Source: Methanosarcina sp.
Lineage (GTDB): Archaea > Halobacteriota > Methanosarcinia > Methanosarcinales > Methanosarcinaceae
Length of the DNA stretch: 64,000 nt
Assembly (NCBI GenBank): GCA_003164755.1
Contig: PLUB01000075.1
Location: 1 to 64,000 of the forward strand
Reading direction: 5' to 3'
The notes under the pieces were generated by a model. It worked only from the letters and a program-made list of their open reading frames with translations. It had not been told where the DNA came from and ran no database searches. The translations under genes and the position numbers were made by a program. Positions 9,418 to 18,662 of the stretch are shown here, one piece after another (the first letter of the stretch is position 1; the number at the start of each line of letters is the position of its first letter).

Positions 9418-10323
9418 ATGTATGTTCTTACGGGACTTAAAATGAAAAATCCGACCATTCTTGCAGCTGGCATTCTTGGCACAACCGGAGCATCTCTGTG
9501 CAGGGTTGCACTTGAAGGAGGAGCAAATGCGGTTGTGACAAAATCAATAGGTTGTATGCCTAAAAAAGGACATCCGAATCCAAGTATTATCCAGCTTGAT
9601 TGTGGTTTTTTGAATGCTATGGGACTCCCAAATCCTTCCTATCAGGGCTTCCTGCAGGAACTCAAAATTGCAAAAAAGGATTCCGGGGTTCCGGTAATTG
9701 CAAGCATCTTTGGCGGAAATGTAGTTGAATTTATGGAAGTTGCAGAAGGCTTGCTTCCTGGCAAACCAGATGCTTTTGAACTTAATGTGAGCTGCCCTCA
9801 TTCTGAGGGATATGGGGCTGCTGTTGGCTCTAATCCATGCCTTGTAGAAGCAATCACAGCTGCAGTGAAGGATGTAGTGAACGTACCTGTGTGGGTTAAG
9901 CTTACTCCCAATGTTTCTGATATTACGTCTATAGGGACTGCAGCTGAATCGGGGGGTGCAGATGCTGTTGTTGCAATAAATACCTTAAAGGGAATGGCTA
10001 TTGATATCGAATCCGGGTATCCCATTCTTGGAAATCGTTCAGGTGGGCTCTCAGGAAAGGCTGTCAAGCCTGTAGCTGTCAAATGCATCTATGACCTTTA
10101 CGCTACTCTCAAAATTCCTGTAATAGGAGTCGGAGGGGTGTCTTGCTGGCAGGATGCTGTAGAAATGATGATGGCGGGTGCAGCAGCTGTACAGGTTGGA
10201 TCTGCAGTGTATGAAAGGATTGATATATTCTCTGAAATTAATACAGGGATCAAAGCTTTTCTGCAGAGGAAAAGTTATTCGGATGTAAAAAAATTAATAG
10301 GACTTTCTCATGAGATGGTCTGA
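9418..10323 (+). CDS. pyrD: Dihydroorotate dehydrogenase, class 1B catalytic subunit
   Basis: A 301-residue FMN TIM-barrel enzyme that oxidises dihydroorotate to orotate. It opens with the family pattern LKMKNPTILAAGILG; the catalytic loop NVSCPHSEG carries the active-site cysteine used by class 1 enzymes; phosphate-binding GVGGVS and QVGSAVY segments close the barrel. An open frame reaches back to 9310, inside hemC, but the ATG at 9418 is right because it begins the conserved region and follows an AGGAAAGGA ribosome binding site. The stop overlaps the next gene's ATG by one base (TGATG), which couples it to the electron-transfer subunit. That pairing marks class 1B (NAD-linked). Confidence 0.93.
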   Translation: MYVLTGLKMKNPTILAAGILGTTGASLCRVALEGGANAVVTKSIGCMPKKGHPNPSIIQLDCGFLNAMGLPNPSYQGFLQELKIAKKDSGVPVIASIFGGNVVEFMEVAEGLLPGKPDAFELNVSCPHSEGYGAAVGSNPCLVEAITAAVKDVVNVPVWVKLTPNVSDITSIGTAAESGGADAVVAINTLKGMAIDIESGYPILGNRSGGLSGKAVKPVAVKCIYDLYATLKIPVIGVGGVSCWQDAVEMMMAGAAAVQVGSAVYERIDIFSEINTGIKAFLQRKSYSDVKKLIGLSHEMV

Positions 10324-11102
10324 TGCTTCCTCTTAATGCTACAATACTACAAATAACTGAAGAATCTCATTCTGTCAGGACATTTTTCTTTGATCTTCAT
10401 TTCGAAACTATGGAACCAGGCCAGTTCGTAATGGTTTGGGGAAGGGGCGTAAATGAGGTGCCCATGGGGCTCTCCAGGATAAACTCTATAACTGTTCTGA
10501 AAGTGGGGGAGACAACCTCAAAGCTTTTTGAGCTGAAGGAAGGGGATTCTTTTGGACTTCGGGGGCCTTTCGGGAGAGGTTTTTCTCTTCCTTCTGAGAA
10601 CGAAAAAATTCTAATTATTGCAGGTGGCGTCGGAGCTGCTCCTCTTTCTCCTTATGCAGAAGCAGCTTATGCTGTTGGCTCTGAGGTACATACGATCCTT
10701 GGAGCTAGAAGTGCAGATGAACTGATTTTTGAAAAACGCTTTTTAGGAGCAGGAAAGGTTTATATTTCTACGGATGACGGATCAAAAGGTATAAAGGGAT
10801 TTGTGACCGATGTTCTCAAGGGGCTCGATTTATCGGCTTATGATAAGATTGCGATTTGTGGCAAAGAATTGATGATGGTTTCTGTCTTCAGGCTTATTAA
10901 GGATAGAAAAGTTCTTGAGAAAGCGGAATTCAGCCTCCACCGTTATTTCAAATGTGGCATCGGAATCTGCGGGTCATGCTGCATAGACAGGTCAGGGTTC
11001 AGAGTTTGCAAGGAAGGACCTGTTTTTTCAGGCATGCAGCTCCTAGATTCTGAATTTGGAAGATATGAACGAGATGCCAGTGGCCGAAGAGTTCAGATTT
11101 AA
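10323..11102 (+). CDS. pyrK: Dihydroorotate dehydrogenase electron transfer subunit
   Basis: A 259-residue ferredoxin-reductase-fold protein. An FAD-binding barrel comes first, then the NAD-binding domain (IAGGVGAAPLSP), then a C-terminal [2Fe-2S] site with cysteines in CGIGICGSCC plus a later cysteine in RVCKEG. It moves electrons from PyrD's FMN through the iron-sulfur centre and FAD to NAD+. Its ATG overlaps the pyrD stop by one base. I see nothing unusual in its length or residues. Confidence 0.92.
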   Translation: MLPLNATILQITEESHSVRTFFFDLHFETMEPGQFVMVWGRGVNEVPMGLSRINSITVLKVGETTSKLFELKEGDSFGLRGPFGRGFSLPSENEKILIIAGGVGAAPLSPYAEAAYAVGSEVHTILGARSADELIFEKRFLGAGKVYISTDDGSKGIKGFVTDVLKGLDLSAYDKIAICGKELMMVSVFRLIKDRKVLEKAEFSLHRYFKCGIGICGSCCIDRSGFRVCKEGPVFSGMQLLDSEFGRYERDASGRRVQI

Positions 11103-11169
11103 GGTTTGATATATCCCTTTAAAATAAAAATAGGCCAAAAGACTTAAAAAAGTAGGGGAATTCAAGGAT

Positions 11170-11904
11170 ATGATTGGAAAGTTCAGATCAGGAGATGAGA
11201 TTTTTTATGGAGAAATAGACAATGGACACGTATACCCGAAAGGAGATCTTCACATAGGGATCTTCGAACTTTCGGAGCTTCGTGTCCTACCTCCTGCATC
11301 TCCGTCGAAAATTGTCTGCGTTGGCCTTAATTACTTGGATCATGCAAGAGAGCTTTCCATGGAAATACCGGAAAATCCGGTCCTCTTTTTAAAGCCGCCC
11401 TCGTCAGTTATCGGGCACGAAGACAAGATTATTTATCCGACATCCAGTTCAAGAATAGATTACGAGGCAGAACTTGCAGTTATTATCGGTAAGCGTTGCA
11501 AAAATATTTCAGCTTCAAAGGCTGAGGACGTAATCGCGGGGTACACATGTTTTAACGATGTGACTGCGCGGGATCTCCAGCAAAAGGATGGGCAGTGGAC
11601 AAGGGCAAAAAGTTTTGATACCTTTGCAGCATTCGGGCCTTACCTGGCATCTCCAGAAGAGCTGGATGTTAAGGATGCAAAAATTACTTGTAGGGTAAAT
11701 GGGGAAATCAAACAGGAGTCTAGTACCTCAAATCTTATTTTTGACATTCCTTACCTCATCGAATTCATAACTGAAATAATGACCCTTGAAGTAGGAGATA
11801 TAATTACAACAGGGACGCCCTCAGGCGTTGGAGAACTACAACGGATGGATATTGTGGAAGTGGAAATCCAGGGAATCGGAATACTTCGAAACGAGGTTTT
11901 ATGA
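11170..11904 (+). CDS. Fumarylacetoacetate hydrolase (FAH) family protein
   Basis: A 244-residue FAH-fold enzyme. It contains the family's core: KIVCVGLNYLDHA, LFLKPPSSVIG, the acidic metal site in DYEAELAVIIGK, NDVTARDLQ and the closing TTGTPSGVG. Members act as hydratases, isomerases, oxaloacetate decarboxylases or acylpyruvate hydrolases, and the substrate here cannot be read from sequence. It lies 67 bases after pyrK and overlaps the following winged-helix gene by four bases. A housekeeping clean-up role, such as removing enol-oxaloacetate, is one possibility known for related proteins; here it is only inference. Confidence 0.88.
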   Translation: MIGKFRSGDEIFYGEIDNGHVYPKGDLHIGIFELSELRVLPPASPSKIVCVGLNYLDHARELSMEIPENPVLFLKPPSSVIGHEDKIIYPTSSSRIDYEAELAVIIGKRCKNISASKAEDVIAGYTCFNDVTARDLQQKDGQWTRAKSFDTFAAFGPYLASPEELDVKDAKITCRVNGEIKQESSTSNLIFDIPYLIEFITEIMTLEVGDIITTGTPSGVGELQRMDIVEVEIQGIGILRNEVL

Positions 11905-12209
11905 TGCTGTTTGAGCATATTGGAGCTGAACTTGACCTTACCGAACGCCACCTTCTAGTGCTCAAAAGAGTGATTGAAGAGGCTCCTATCGGAATTCTGA
12001 AACTTGCAGAAATTACCGGAATGCAGAACCATAAAGTGCGCTACTCCCTCAGGGTACTTGAACAAGCTAATCTTATCAAGCCCTCGGTCCAGGGTGCAGT
12101 ACCAGGGGGTGCTGTCCAGAAGTTCCTGCAGGAGTTTGAATGTGAGCTTGATAAAATCAATAACAAAGTTTCACGCATCCTTGAAATCGAAGCTTCCATT
12201 CTAAAATAA
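11901..12209 (+). CDS. Small winged-helix protein
   Basis: A 102-residue protein with an N-terminal winged-helix pattern: LKLAEITGMQNHKVRYSLRV as helix-turn-helix, then LEQANLIKPS as the third helix and wing. The C-terminal part (ECELDKINNKVSRILEIE) is probably helical and could mediate dimerisation. The start overlaps the FAH gene's stop by four bases (ATGA), with ACGAGG upstream, so it is translationally coupled. It could be a local regulator of the pyrDK/FAH unit, but I do not know a characterised member. Confidence 0.75.
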   Translation: MMLFEHIGAELDLTERHLLVLKRVIEEAPIGILKLAEITGMQNHKVRYSLRVLEQANLIKPSVQGAVPGGAVQKFLQEFECELDKINNKVSRILEIEASILK

Positions 12210-12440
12210 GGCTCTTACTTGCTGAACACACTTTAAAAAAAAGCATTTTACCTGTATATTTTGCTGGGGATTTGAGTTTTCGGTGATTTTTTATAATTTT
12301 ATTTATATTTTTTCCGCAATCATTAGATTCAACTTATGAAATTGTCTCATGGAATATTTACTTCTTCGTTAGTTCAACTCAATTAAATTTAGCCTACATT
12401 CTTATCTCATTCAATCCACGTTTAATTTGGAGAAACTCCT

Positions 12441-14156
12441 ATGACCTTAAGTCCTGAAGATCTTGAAACAATAGAAAAATACGCCTTACAAAATGCTGTA
12501 AAATATGGACAAGCTCCACAGCTCAAATCTGTGATGGGCAAGTTAATGGGGGAGTTCCCTCAACTCCGATCCGATCCCATTGCAATGTCTGAAGCTCTTG
12601 AAGGCATCATTTCCAAAATTGTAAAAGAAAACCCGGAAGCCTGGGAATCTAGACTTTCTAAAATTGCACCTGAACTGATAGAAGCTCTGAGTGTGAAGAA
12701 AGATCCTTATAAAGGCTTAAAACCCCTGGAAGGAGCCGAAATAGGTACAGTAGTAATGCGTTTTGCTCCAAATCCCAATGGGCCAGCAACCTTGGGCAGC
12801 GCAAGAGGCATGGTAGTTAATTCCGAATATGTAAAGATGTATAAAGGAAAATTCATTCTACGTTTCGATGATACCGATCCTGACATAAAAAGGCCGATGC
12901 TTGAAGCATATGGATGGTATCTTGATGATTTCAAATGGCTCGGGGTGGTGCCTGATCAGGTGATCTATACTTCTGACCATTTCCCACTCTATTATGATTA
13001 TGCTAGAAAGCTTATTGAAATGGGCAAAGCATATGTCTGTTTTTGTAAAGGAGAATATTTCAAAGAATTGAAGGATGCCAAAAAAGCTTGCCCGCATAGA
13101 GGAGTGGGCCCGGAAGAAAATCTAAAACACTGGGAGAAGATGCTTGCTGGAGAATATGAAGACCATCAGGCCGTGCTACGAATAAAAACTGATATCGAAC
13201 ACAAAGATCCGGCTTTGCGAGATTGGGGAGCATTCAGAATAAGAAAAATGGACCATCCAAGACCTGAGATCGGAAATAAATACTTTGTCTGGCCACTTCT
13301 GGATTTTGCAGGAGCTATAGAAGATCACGAACTAGGTATGACCCATATCATCAGGGGAAAAGATCTTATGGACAGCGAAAAAAGGCAGAGTTATATCTAC
13401 AAATACTTCGGCTGGAAATATCCAAGGACAGCTCATTGGGGGAGAGTTAAAATCGATGAGTTTGGCAAATTCAGTACTAGTAGCCTCAGAAAAGCTATAG
13501 AAACTGGGGAATACAGTGGATGGGATGATCCCAGATTGCCCACAATCCGGGCAATCCGCCGTCGTGGAATAAAGGCTGAAGCACTTAAAAAGTTCATGAT
13601 AGATATGGGGGTTGGAACTACTGATGTAAGTATAAGCATGGAGTCTCTATATGCCGAAAACCGCAAAATAGTGGATCCTATTGCAAACCGTTATTTCTTT
13701 GTTTGGGATCCCGTGGAGCTGGAAATTACAGATTCAGAACCTACAGTTGCAAAACTTCCGCTTCATCCCACTGACCATGCAAGAGGTCAACGGGAAATTT
13801 CTGTAAGGAATAAGGTGTTTGTCTGCCGGGAAGATATCGAAAAGCTGAAGGTGGGTGCCGTTCTTCGCTTAAAAGATTTCTGCAATATCGAAATTACTTC
13901 CCTTGTTCCTTTTCAGGCAAAACATTCAGCAGTTTCCCTAGAAGTCCATAAAAAATCGAAGGGTAAAATCATCCATTGGGTTCAAATTGATGGAATTTCG
14001 GTGAAAGTACGCAGTCCCTATGGTGCTATAGAAGGGACTGGAGAACATGGTATTCCAATCGAACTTGACAAAATAGTACAATTCGAACGCTTCGGTTTCT
14101 GCAGGGTTGATGCTGTAGACAAAGAAAAAGTTGAGGTATACTTTGCCCACAAATAA
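12441..14156 (+). CDS. gltX: Glutamyl-tRNA synthetase (archaeal type)
   Basis: A 571-residue class I synthetase of the archaeal/eukaryotic GluRS-GlnRS type, with an N-terminal helical extension, the catalytic domain from about residue 100 and a C-terminal beta-barrel anticodon domain. The first signature, usually HIGH-like, reads GPATLGSAR (TLGS at 117-120), and the KMSKS-like loop reads FSTSSLRKA. Both differ from the consensus, yet the rest of the domain (RFDDTDP, YVCFCKGE, WPLLDFAGAIEDHELG) is intact, and I recall similar variants in other Methanosarcina. It charges tRNA-Glu for protein synthesis and for HemA. The start ATG at 12441 follows TTTGGAGAAAC. Confidence 0.94.
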   Translation: MTLSPEDLETIEKYALQNAVKYGQAPQLKSVMGKLMGEFPQLRSDPIAMSEALEGIISKIVKENPEAWESRLSKIAPELIEALSVKKDPYKGLKPLEGAEIGTVVMRFAPNPNGPATLGSARGMVVNSEYVKMYKGKFILRFDDTDPDIKRPMLEAYGWYLDDFKWLGVVPDQVIYTSDHFPLYYDYARKLIEMGKAYVCFCKGEYFKELKDAKKACPHRGVGPEENLKHWEKMLAGEYEDHQAVLRIKTDIEHKDPALRDWGAFRIRKMDHPRPEIGNKYFVWPLLDFAGAIEDHELGMTHIIRGKDLMDSEKRQSYIYKYFGWKYPRTAHWGRVKIDEFGKFSTSSLRKAIETGEYSGWDDPRLPTIRAIRRRGIKAEALKKFMIDMGVGTTDVSISMESLYAENRKIVDPIANRYFFVWDPVELEITDSEPTVAKLPLHPTDHARGQREISVRNKVFVCREDIEKLKVGAVLRLKDFCNIEITSLVPFQAKHSAVSLEVHKKSKGKIIHWVQIDGISVKVRSPYGAIEGTGEHGIPIELDKIVQFERFGFCRVDAVDKEKVEVYFAHK

Positions 14157-14712
14157 TTTTAAGGAAGAAGGTTGTTAGTAAAAGGTTTAGTTTTTCGTAT
14201 TTACTTCAAGTTTTCGTTTCTATTTTTCTTGCTTCTTGTCATGTTCACGAGTTATTGATTAAATTTGGGTAACATTCTGTTATTTTTTCAAAATTTAACA
14301 TGAACCAGAAGTTGATGCTGAGTTAAACATATTTGAAATATTTGTAGGAATAACTGTTCATTCTGGAAGACTGATCATTATTAAGACTGGTATCAACAAA
14401 TTTAATCTACTGATTCTATTTCGATATTATGTTGTCCGTCTTGTATGAAAAATGTAATTTAATGAGATATAAATTATATAATTATACAAAAAAGTTTCAA
14501 TTGTAGAGTTGACACCTTCTTCCCAGAAGCTAAAGACCACGAGGGTTACGTTTCTTCTTAGAAATCATACTTAACATATTTATTATGCTAAAATTTTATA
14601 TCTATTACTTATATAATCCGTATTATGCCTAAGTAACTAATTGTACTTTAATTTTTAGTATTGTTATTCTCGAAGACAGCGACAAATGCCATCGCAGTTT
14701 ATTGGGAGCAAG
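14157..14712. other. Gene-free AT-rich DNA
   Basis: No open frame or convincing structure. A short stretch at about 14236 ('atgttcacgagttattga') resembles the left end of family B, but the match fades quickly and I do not count it as a copy. Confidence 0.4.
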
Positions 14713-14832
14713 ATGAGAATCAATATCAGCATTACCAAGCTTCCCATAGTCTTTGGCATTATCATTGGTACCATCATGAATTCCATTGGAGATATTAGTA
14801 TCATAATTGGTGGTCGTGAGAAATATAGTTAA
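14713..14832 (+). CDS. Possible 39-residue hydrophobic peptide
   Basis: A short open frame starting MRINISITKLPIVFG and ending GGREKYS. It has one hydrophobic stretch that could span a membrane and a good ribosome binding site (TTGGGAGCAAG) placed correctly before the ATG. It lies next to a decayed TPR gene. It could be a real small membrane peptide or the surviving tip of a dead gene; I cannot tell. Confidence 0.35.
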   Translation: MRINISITKLPIVFGIIIGTIMNSIGDISIIIGGREKYS

Positions 14833-14841
14833 AAATAAAAG

Positions 14842-15387
14842 TTGGCGATATTTTTGCTAAATGAAAAACTCAAAATTTTTGGAATAACTGAATTCGCACT
14901 TTTAATGTTAGTGGATATAGTAGCTGCATTCAAAAAATCACAAATTACCGCCACGAAAGGAATTAAGTTAAATCAAGCAGAACAATATACTGATGGTATT
15001 ATTGATTTTGATGACGCGATTGAATGTGACCCACAAGATGCAGATGCGTGGTATTACAAGGGACTTGATTTGATTCAAGAATTTAAAATAACTGAAGCTG
15101 ATGCAGCAATGGACAATGCACTTTTATTAAACCCTAATTATTCTATCTACAACGTTGGGAAAAGCTTAGTATTGCTTTTGCAAGGCAAATATGAAGCCGC
15201 ACAAAATTATGTAGATAAAGGGTTGATGCTTAATCCAAAAAATGCCATTGGTTGGGGTACAAAGGGGGCAATTGCAGAAACGAAAGCGATAAAACAGCAT
15301 CCATCTGTTATTATATAATAAAGCAATAGAACTTAACCCTGACGACACAATATCATTGAAAGCTTTACATAAATTAGAGTATCGATG
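14842..15387 (+). pseudogene. Broken TPR protein
   Basis: The frame from about 14905 to 15318 encodes tetratricopeptide-like repeats (for example IDFDDAIECDPQDADAWYYK and AQNYVDKGLMLNPKNAIGWG). After a frameshift near 15300 the repeat pattern resumes in another frame as NKAIELNPDD and ends at about 15387. The apparent start is a TTG without a ribosome binding site. TPR proteins mediate protein contacts; Methanosarcina genomes hold many, and this one appears dead. Confidence 0.65.
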
Positions 15388-15477
15388 ACGAAATGATTGA
15401 ACAGTGATCTAGTTTCAGTCTAAGTTTTTGAATTATCTTAACCATAAGATGTACAGTTTTTGTGACAAAATCTATGA

Positions 15478-15591
15478 ATGGTCTCACTTCCACGCGAAAT
15501 GAGAAAAGGTTATGGATCTATGACTCCTGGAGCTTATGGGATTTATAGAGCATAGGGATCTCATGGAACGCTTGGAACTGATTAAACTGAA
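15478..15591 (+). pseudogene. C-terminal fossil with Gly/Tyr-rich tail
   Basis: One reading frame gives RKGYGSMTPGAYG, a stop (TAG), then GSHGTLGTD and a second stop. A near-identical tail, GAYGTHGTLGTN followed by a stop, is at about 63412-63456. Two copies of the same protein ending in unrelated places point to a decayed repeated gene, perhaps of a mobile element. I do not recognise the parent family. Confidence 0.4.
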
Positions 15592-16155
15592 GCACAAACA
15601 TAAATAGAAAATCTCAGAAAAAAATAAGTTTTAAAGCATCGGGTTAATTGTGTCACTAACTATCTAACTAATATTTTATTGTTGTCACCATCATTTTGGT
15701 ATGTATTATCGCCATGGATACCAAAAAGGGGTTGGGAAATTAATTTCCAGGGCAATAATGACATTTCTTAAGGTAATCGATATTGATCAATTTAGTTTTT
15801 GAGTCTTCCGCAGTAATGTTTGACTGTCTTTTGAATGTTCATAATATCTAGTGTTTTCTTCTGAGTTCCTGTTTTCCTATATAATATACCTACAGGGGTC
15901 TGTCAATTCTATGACCGAAGGACGATTACTGATTTTCAACTAGAAAATTTATCCTAGACTTGATATAACATTTTTGATTTTTAGCTTCAAAAATCATAAA
16001 TTCTAAATATAGAAACATGGTCATAAGTGTATCTAATTCAGAAAGTTGCATTTATTAATTTTTTCCACTTTTAAATGATCACTTGGAGAGGTATCGTATA
16101 TTAATCTTTGAGATGATGGTTTTTATAAAGTAATCAGTGATTTCATAAAATCGAA
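15592..16155. other. Gene-free DNA and promoter of the radical SAM gene
   Basis: No gene seen. A TATA-like box (ACATATAAA) at 16156-16164, just after this stretch, is in a suitable place to serve the radical SAM gene at 16217, giving a leader of about 25-30 bases. Confidence 0.45.
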
Positions 16156-16216
16156 ACATATAAATGATAATGCTTTATCCCACTTTGGATTTCGCGATAA
16201 AAAAGGTGGCTTTAGA

Positions 16217-17710
16217 ATGCAGGGCAAAAAAATAGTTCTGACAAGCGATCTCACCATGATGAGCACATATCATGGGGGAGCGATTCTTGGGTTTGCAGCG
16301 ACGCTGCCAAAGTCGGTGATGCCAGATTTTGCCTTCAGGCTGCTCTTCTGTCCCCCCGTGGCTGCAGCCTCGGACGGCTCAGCCCTGCTCGCGCCCTGCG
16401 GCATGAGAAAAGTGGAGGCAGCCCTCTTAGAGGCAGGTTTTGATTGGTCTGAGGTGATGGTGGCACATCCCGATCACCTTGATAAGGCCATCGGCCCAGA
16501 AACTGAGATCGTGGGAATAACCCACGACGATCCCCTCGGAAAAATCGCCTTACGCGAGATCGAGGAGATGATCGGGCGGGGTGCGCCTCATAACAGGTCC
16601 AAGTTCCTGGCCCTGATAAACCATCCACTGATCAAAGAGCATATGCCAAGGCTGGTGGTCGGCGGTATGGGAGCCTGGGAGCTGGTAGGCGAGGATTTCC
16701 CAGTGGACCATATTTACCTGGGCGAGGGAGAGGGCGATTTTCCTAGAATCTGCCGATCTATTATTAACGGCGATGAGGTTCCAAAGGTAATCCGAGGAAC
16801 GGCTGTGGCAGGAGGGGACATACCTGTGAATCGGGGCCCAACCATTGCCGGGATCGTGGAGGTCGGCAGGGGCTGTTGGCGGGGGTGTTCCTTCTGCTCT
16901 CCGACAATGCGCACTCTCCGTCACAGACCCTTGGATAGAATCCTCGATGACGTAACGGTGAATCTAAAGGCAGGTCAAATGGACGTGGTTCTTCATTCCG
17001 AAGACGTCTTCACCTACGGCTCACCAGGCACCAAGCCCGATGGAGAAAAGGTCAAGAAACTGTTCAGAGGGGTTAAGCGGCTGGGTCCGAGGACGGTGGA
17101 TGTATCCCATCTCAGCCTCGCCATGGTTCATCAAAATCAGGACCTTCTTCGGGAAGTGTCCAGGATCGTAGGAGTTGGCAGAGATCAGAGGTACATGTCT
17201 GCCTGGATAGGGATAGAGACAGGAAGCTGCAGAATTCTTCGAATGCATATGCCAAGAAAAGCTTTGCCGAAAAACCCAGAGAGCTGGCCTGAGATGGTCC
17301 GAGATTGCTATCGGCTTTTCGGAGAAGAGTCATGGCTTCCTGTAGCCAGCCTTGTGCTTGGCCTCCCTGGAGAGACTGCCGAGGATGTGCTCCAGACCAT
17401 TGAACTTGTGGAGTCGCTGAAGGATTACACCGGGCTGATGATGCCGCTATTCTTCAGCCCAATAGCTGAAACGAGGCTTTGTGGCACTACCGGCTTTGGA
17501 AAGGATCAGGCTTTTCCTGAGCACTGGGAGCTGGTGGGACTTTGCTTGGAGTATAACCTTCGGCATCGGAAAGCTCTGCTCCGGTTTTATAGCGAGAGGA
17601 TGACCGCAGGACCTGGGGTCTATGCAGCTCTTAACGGGATTAACCTTATTGCGGACGTGGTATTGAACAAGTATTTGAAGAGGATGAAAAGAGGAGAGCC
17701 CCCGAATTGA
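16217..17710 (+). CDS. B12-binding-type radical SAM protein
   Basis: A 497-residue protein. The first 200 residues look like a cobalamin-binding Rossmann domain (VVGGMGAWELVGEDFPVDH and the IYLGEGEG end). The radical SAM cluster motif is at C220, C224 and C227 (GRGCWRGCSFC), and a TIM-barrel follows, with GIETGS and LVLGLPGET typical of the B12-dependent class. The substrate is unknown; relatives perform methylations and ring rearrangements. The ATG at 16217 follows AAAGGTGGC, with a TATA-like box upstream. Codons are clearly GC-richer than in neighbouring genes, and the gene stands alone among pseudogenes and transposase debris, which suggests recent acquisition. The reading frame is fully intact. 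Confidence 0.88.
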   Translation: MQGKKIVLTSDLTMMSTYHGGAILGFAATLPKSVMPDFAFRLLFCPPVAAASDGSALLAPCGMRKVEAALLEAGFDWSEVMVAHPDHLDKAIGPETEIVGITHDDPLGKIALREIEEMIGRGAPHNRSKFLALINHPLIKEHMPRLVVGGMGAWELVGEDFPVDHIYLGEGEGDFPRICRSIINGDEVPKVIRGTAVAGGDIPVNRGPTIAGIVEVGRGCWRGCSFCSPTMRTLRHRPLDRILDDVTVNLKAGQMDVVLHSEDVFTYGSPGTKPDGEKVKKLFRGVKRLGPRTVDVSHLSLAMVHQNQDLLREVSRIVGVGRDQRYMSAWIGIETGSCRILRMHMPRKALPKNPESWPEMVRDCYRLFGEESWLPVASLVLGLPGETAEDVLQTIELVESLKDYTGLMMPLFFSPIAETRLCGTTGFGKDQAFPEHWELVGLCLEYNLRHRKALLRFYSERMTAGPGVYAALNGINLIADVVLNKYLKRMKRGEPPN

Positions 17711-17745
17711 TTGAAAAACAAAATTAATGTTTGCTTAAAACCGGA

Positions 17746-18069
17746 TTAATAGTTACCCAGAACGGACTTTACCACACTCTTGTGATCTTCCTTGAGGGAG
17801 TATCTATTATGATCGCCCGAGACGTCTATGCTAAGGATGCCCAGGCGGGTGTTCATGAGCCCCACCATTGCAGAGACCCCCCGATAGCTGACCTCGAAGC
17901 CCTCTTTGTCCAGGAAGGTGAAGACGTCCTCGGTTGCGTAAGACCCATTACTTTTAAGAGACTTGATTGATTCTAAAATTATACTTTTATCTGAAGCATT
18001 TCCTGAATGCGTATTCCTGAAAAGAGGTATCCCATATTGATTAACAATCAGGCTAAGCCAAAAGAGCAT
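17746..18069 (-). pseudogene. IS1634-like transposase fragment joined to a winged-helix fragment
   Basis: The minus-strand frame starts with LIVNQYGIPLF and SGNASDKSIILESI, the pattern of IS1634-type DDE transposases. From about 17946 it changes to an unrelated segment (EGFEVSYRGVSAMVGLMNTR, SGDHNRYSL) that looks like a small archaeal winged-helix domain, perhaps DUF2551; that last name is a guess from memory. An in-frame chimera of two fragments is best explained by a deletion or insertion junction. It is not a functional gene as far as I can see. Confidence 0.6.
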
Positions 18070-18125
18070 GAAATTCTTCGAAAAACAGGCGCAAACAAAT
18101 GAAAGTACTGTTCACCTCAACTTTT

Positions 18126-18500
18126 ATGATTGACTTTGTTTGTAAAGAATTTAAAGTTGAAGATGTAATCAAATGTGCCGTTAACGTTACTAAATCTTAC
18201 CTTACAGTTATAATATATTTCGTAAGTGGGAATGGGCATTGAGTTGATACCGAATCTCTTTCGAAAGCTCTCAACCTGGACATCTCCACAATCCAGCGGT
18301 CTGTAAAGAAACTTCATGAAAACTAAATTTTGCAGAGGTCACAGCAAAACTTGGATGGTGGAGGATATATTTACAGATATCAAATTAATTCAAGAGCTGA
18401 AGTAAAAAATATTGTAATTAATGTGGTTAGTTTTTGGGCTGAACGCTTGGGATAGGAACTTGAGAAATGGGAGGTCGGAGACTGAGATAAAGATGCAGAA
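18126..18500 (+). pseudogene. Decayed helix-turn-helix regulator
   Basis: One frame runs from ATG 18126 through FVCKEFKVEDVIKC, SLSKALNLDISTIQRSVKKL and LDGGGYIYRYQI. It is a convincing helix-turn-helix plus wing, but it is interrupted by TGA at 18240, TAA at 18321, TAG at 18450 and another TGA at 18480. Three different stop codons rule out pyrrolysine readthrough as the explanation. It was probably a TrmB/MarR-like predicted regulator. Confidence 0.7.
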
Positions 18501-18662
18501 ACAATATGAATATAAATATTCTTGATATATGATGTTAATAATGTACTAAAATCACATATAGGAGACAGATATTTGATTGATATCAAATTCACAAGAATAG
18601 TAAGCGCTATAATCAGCCAATGAGGAGATGAAGATGACTACTCAGTACCGGAACTTTCAATA

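Noticed and set aside
14236-14280. Third copy of repeat family B
   Set aside because: Only about 20 bases of the left end match and no right end follows.
18450-18452. TAG as a pyrrolysine codon in the HTH frame
   Set aside because: The same frame also holds TGA and TAA stops, so it is a pseudogene.
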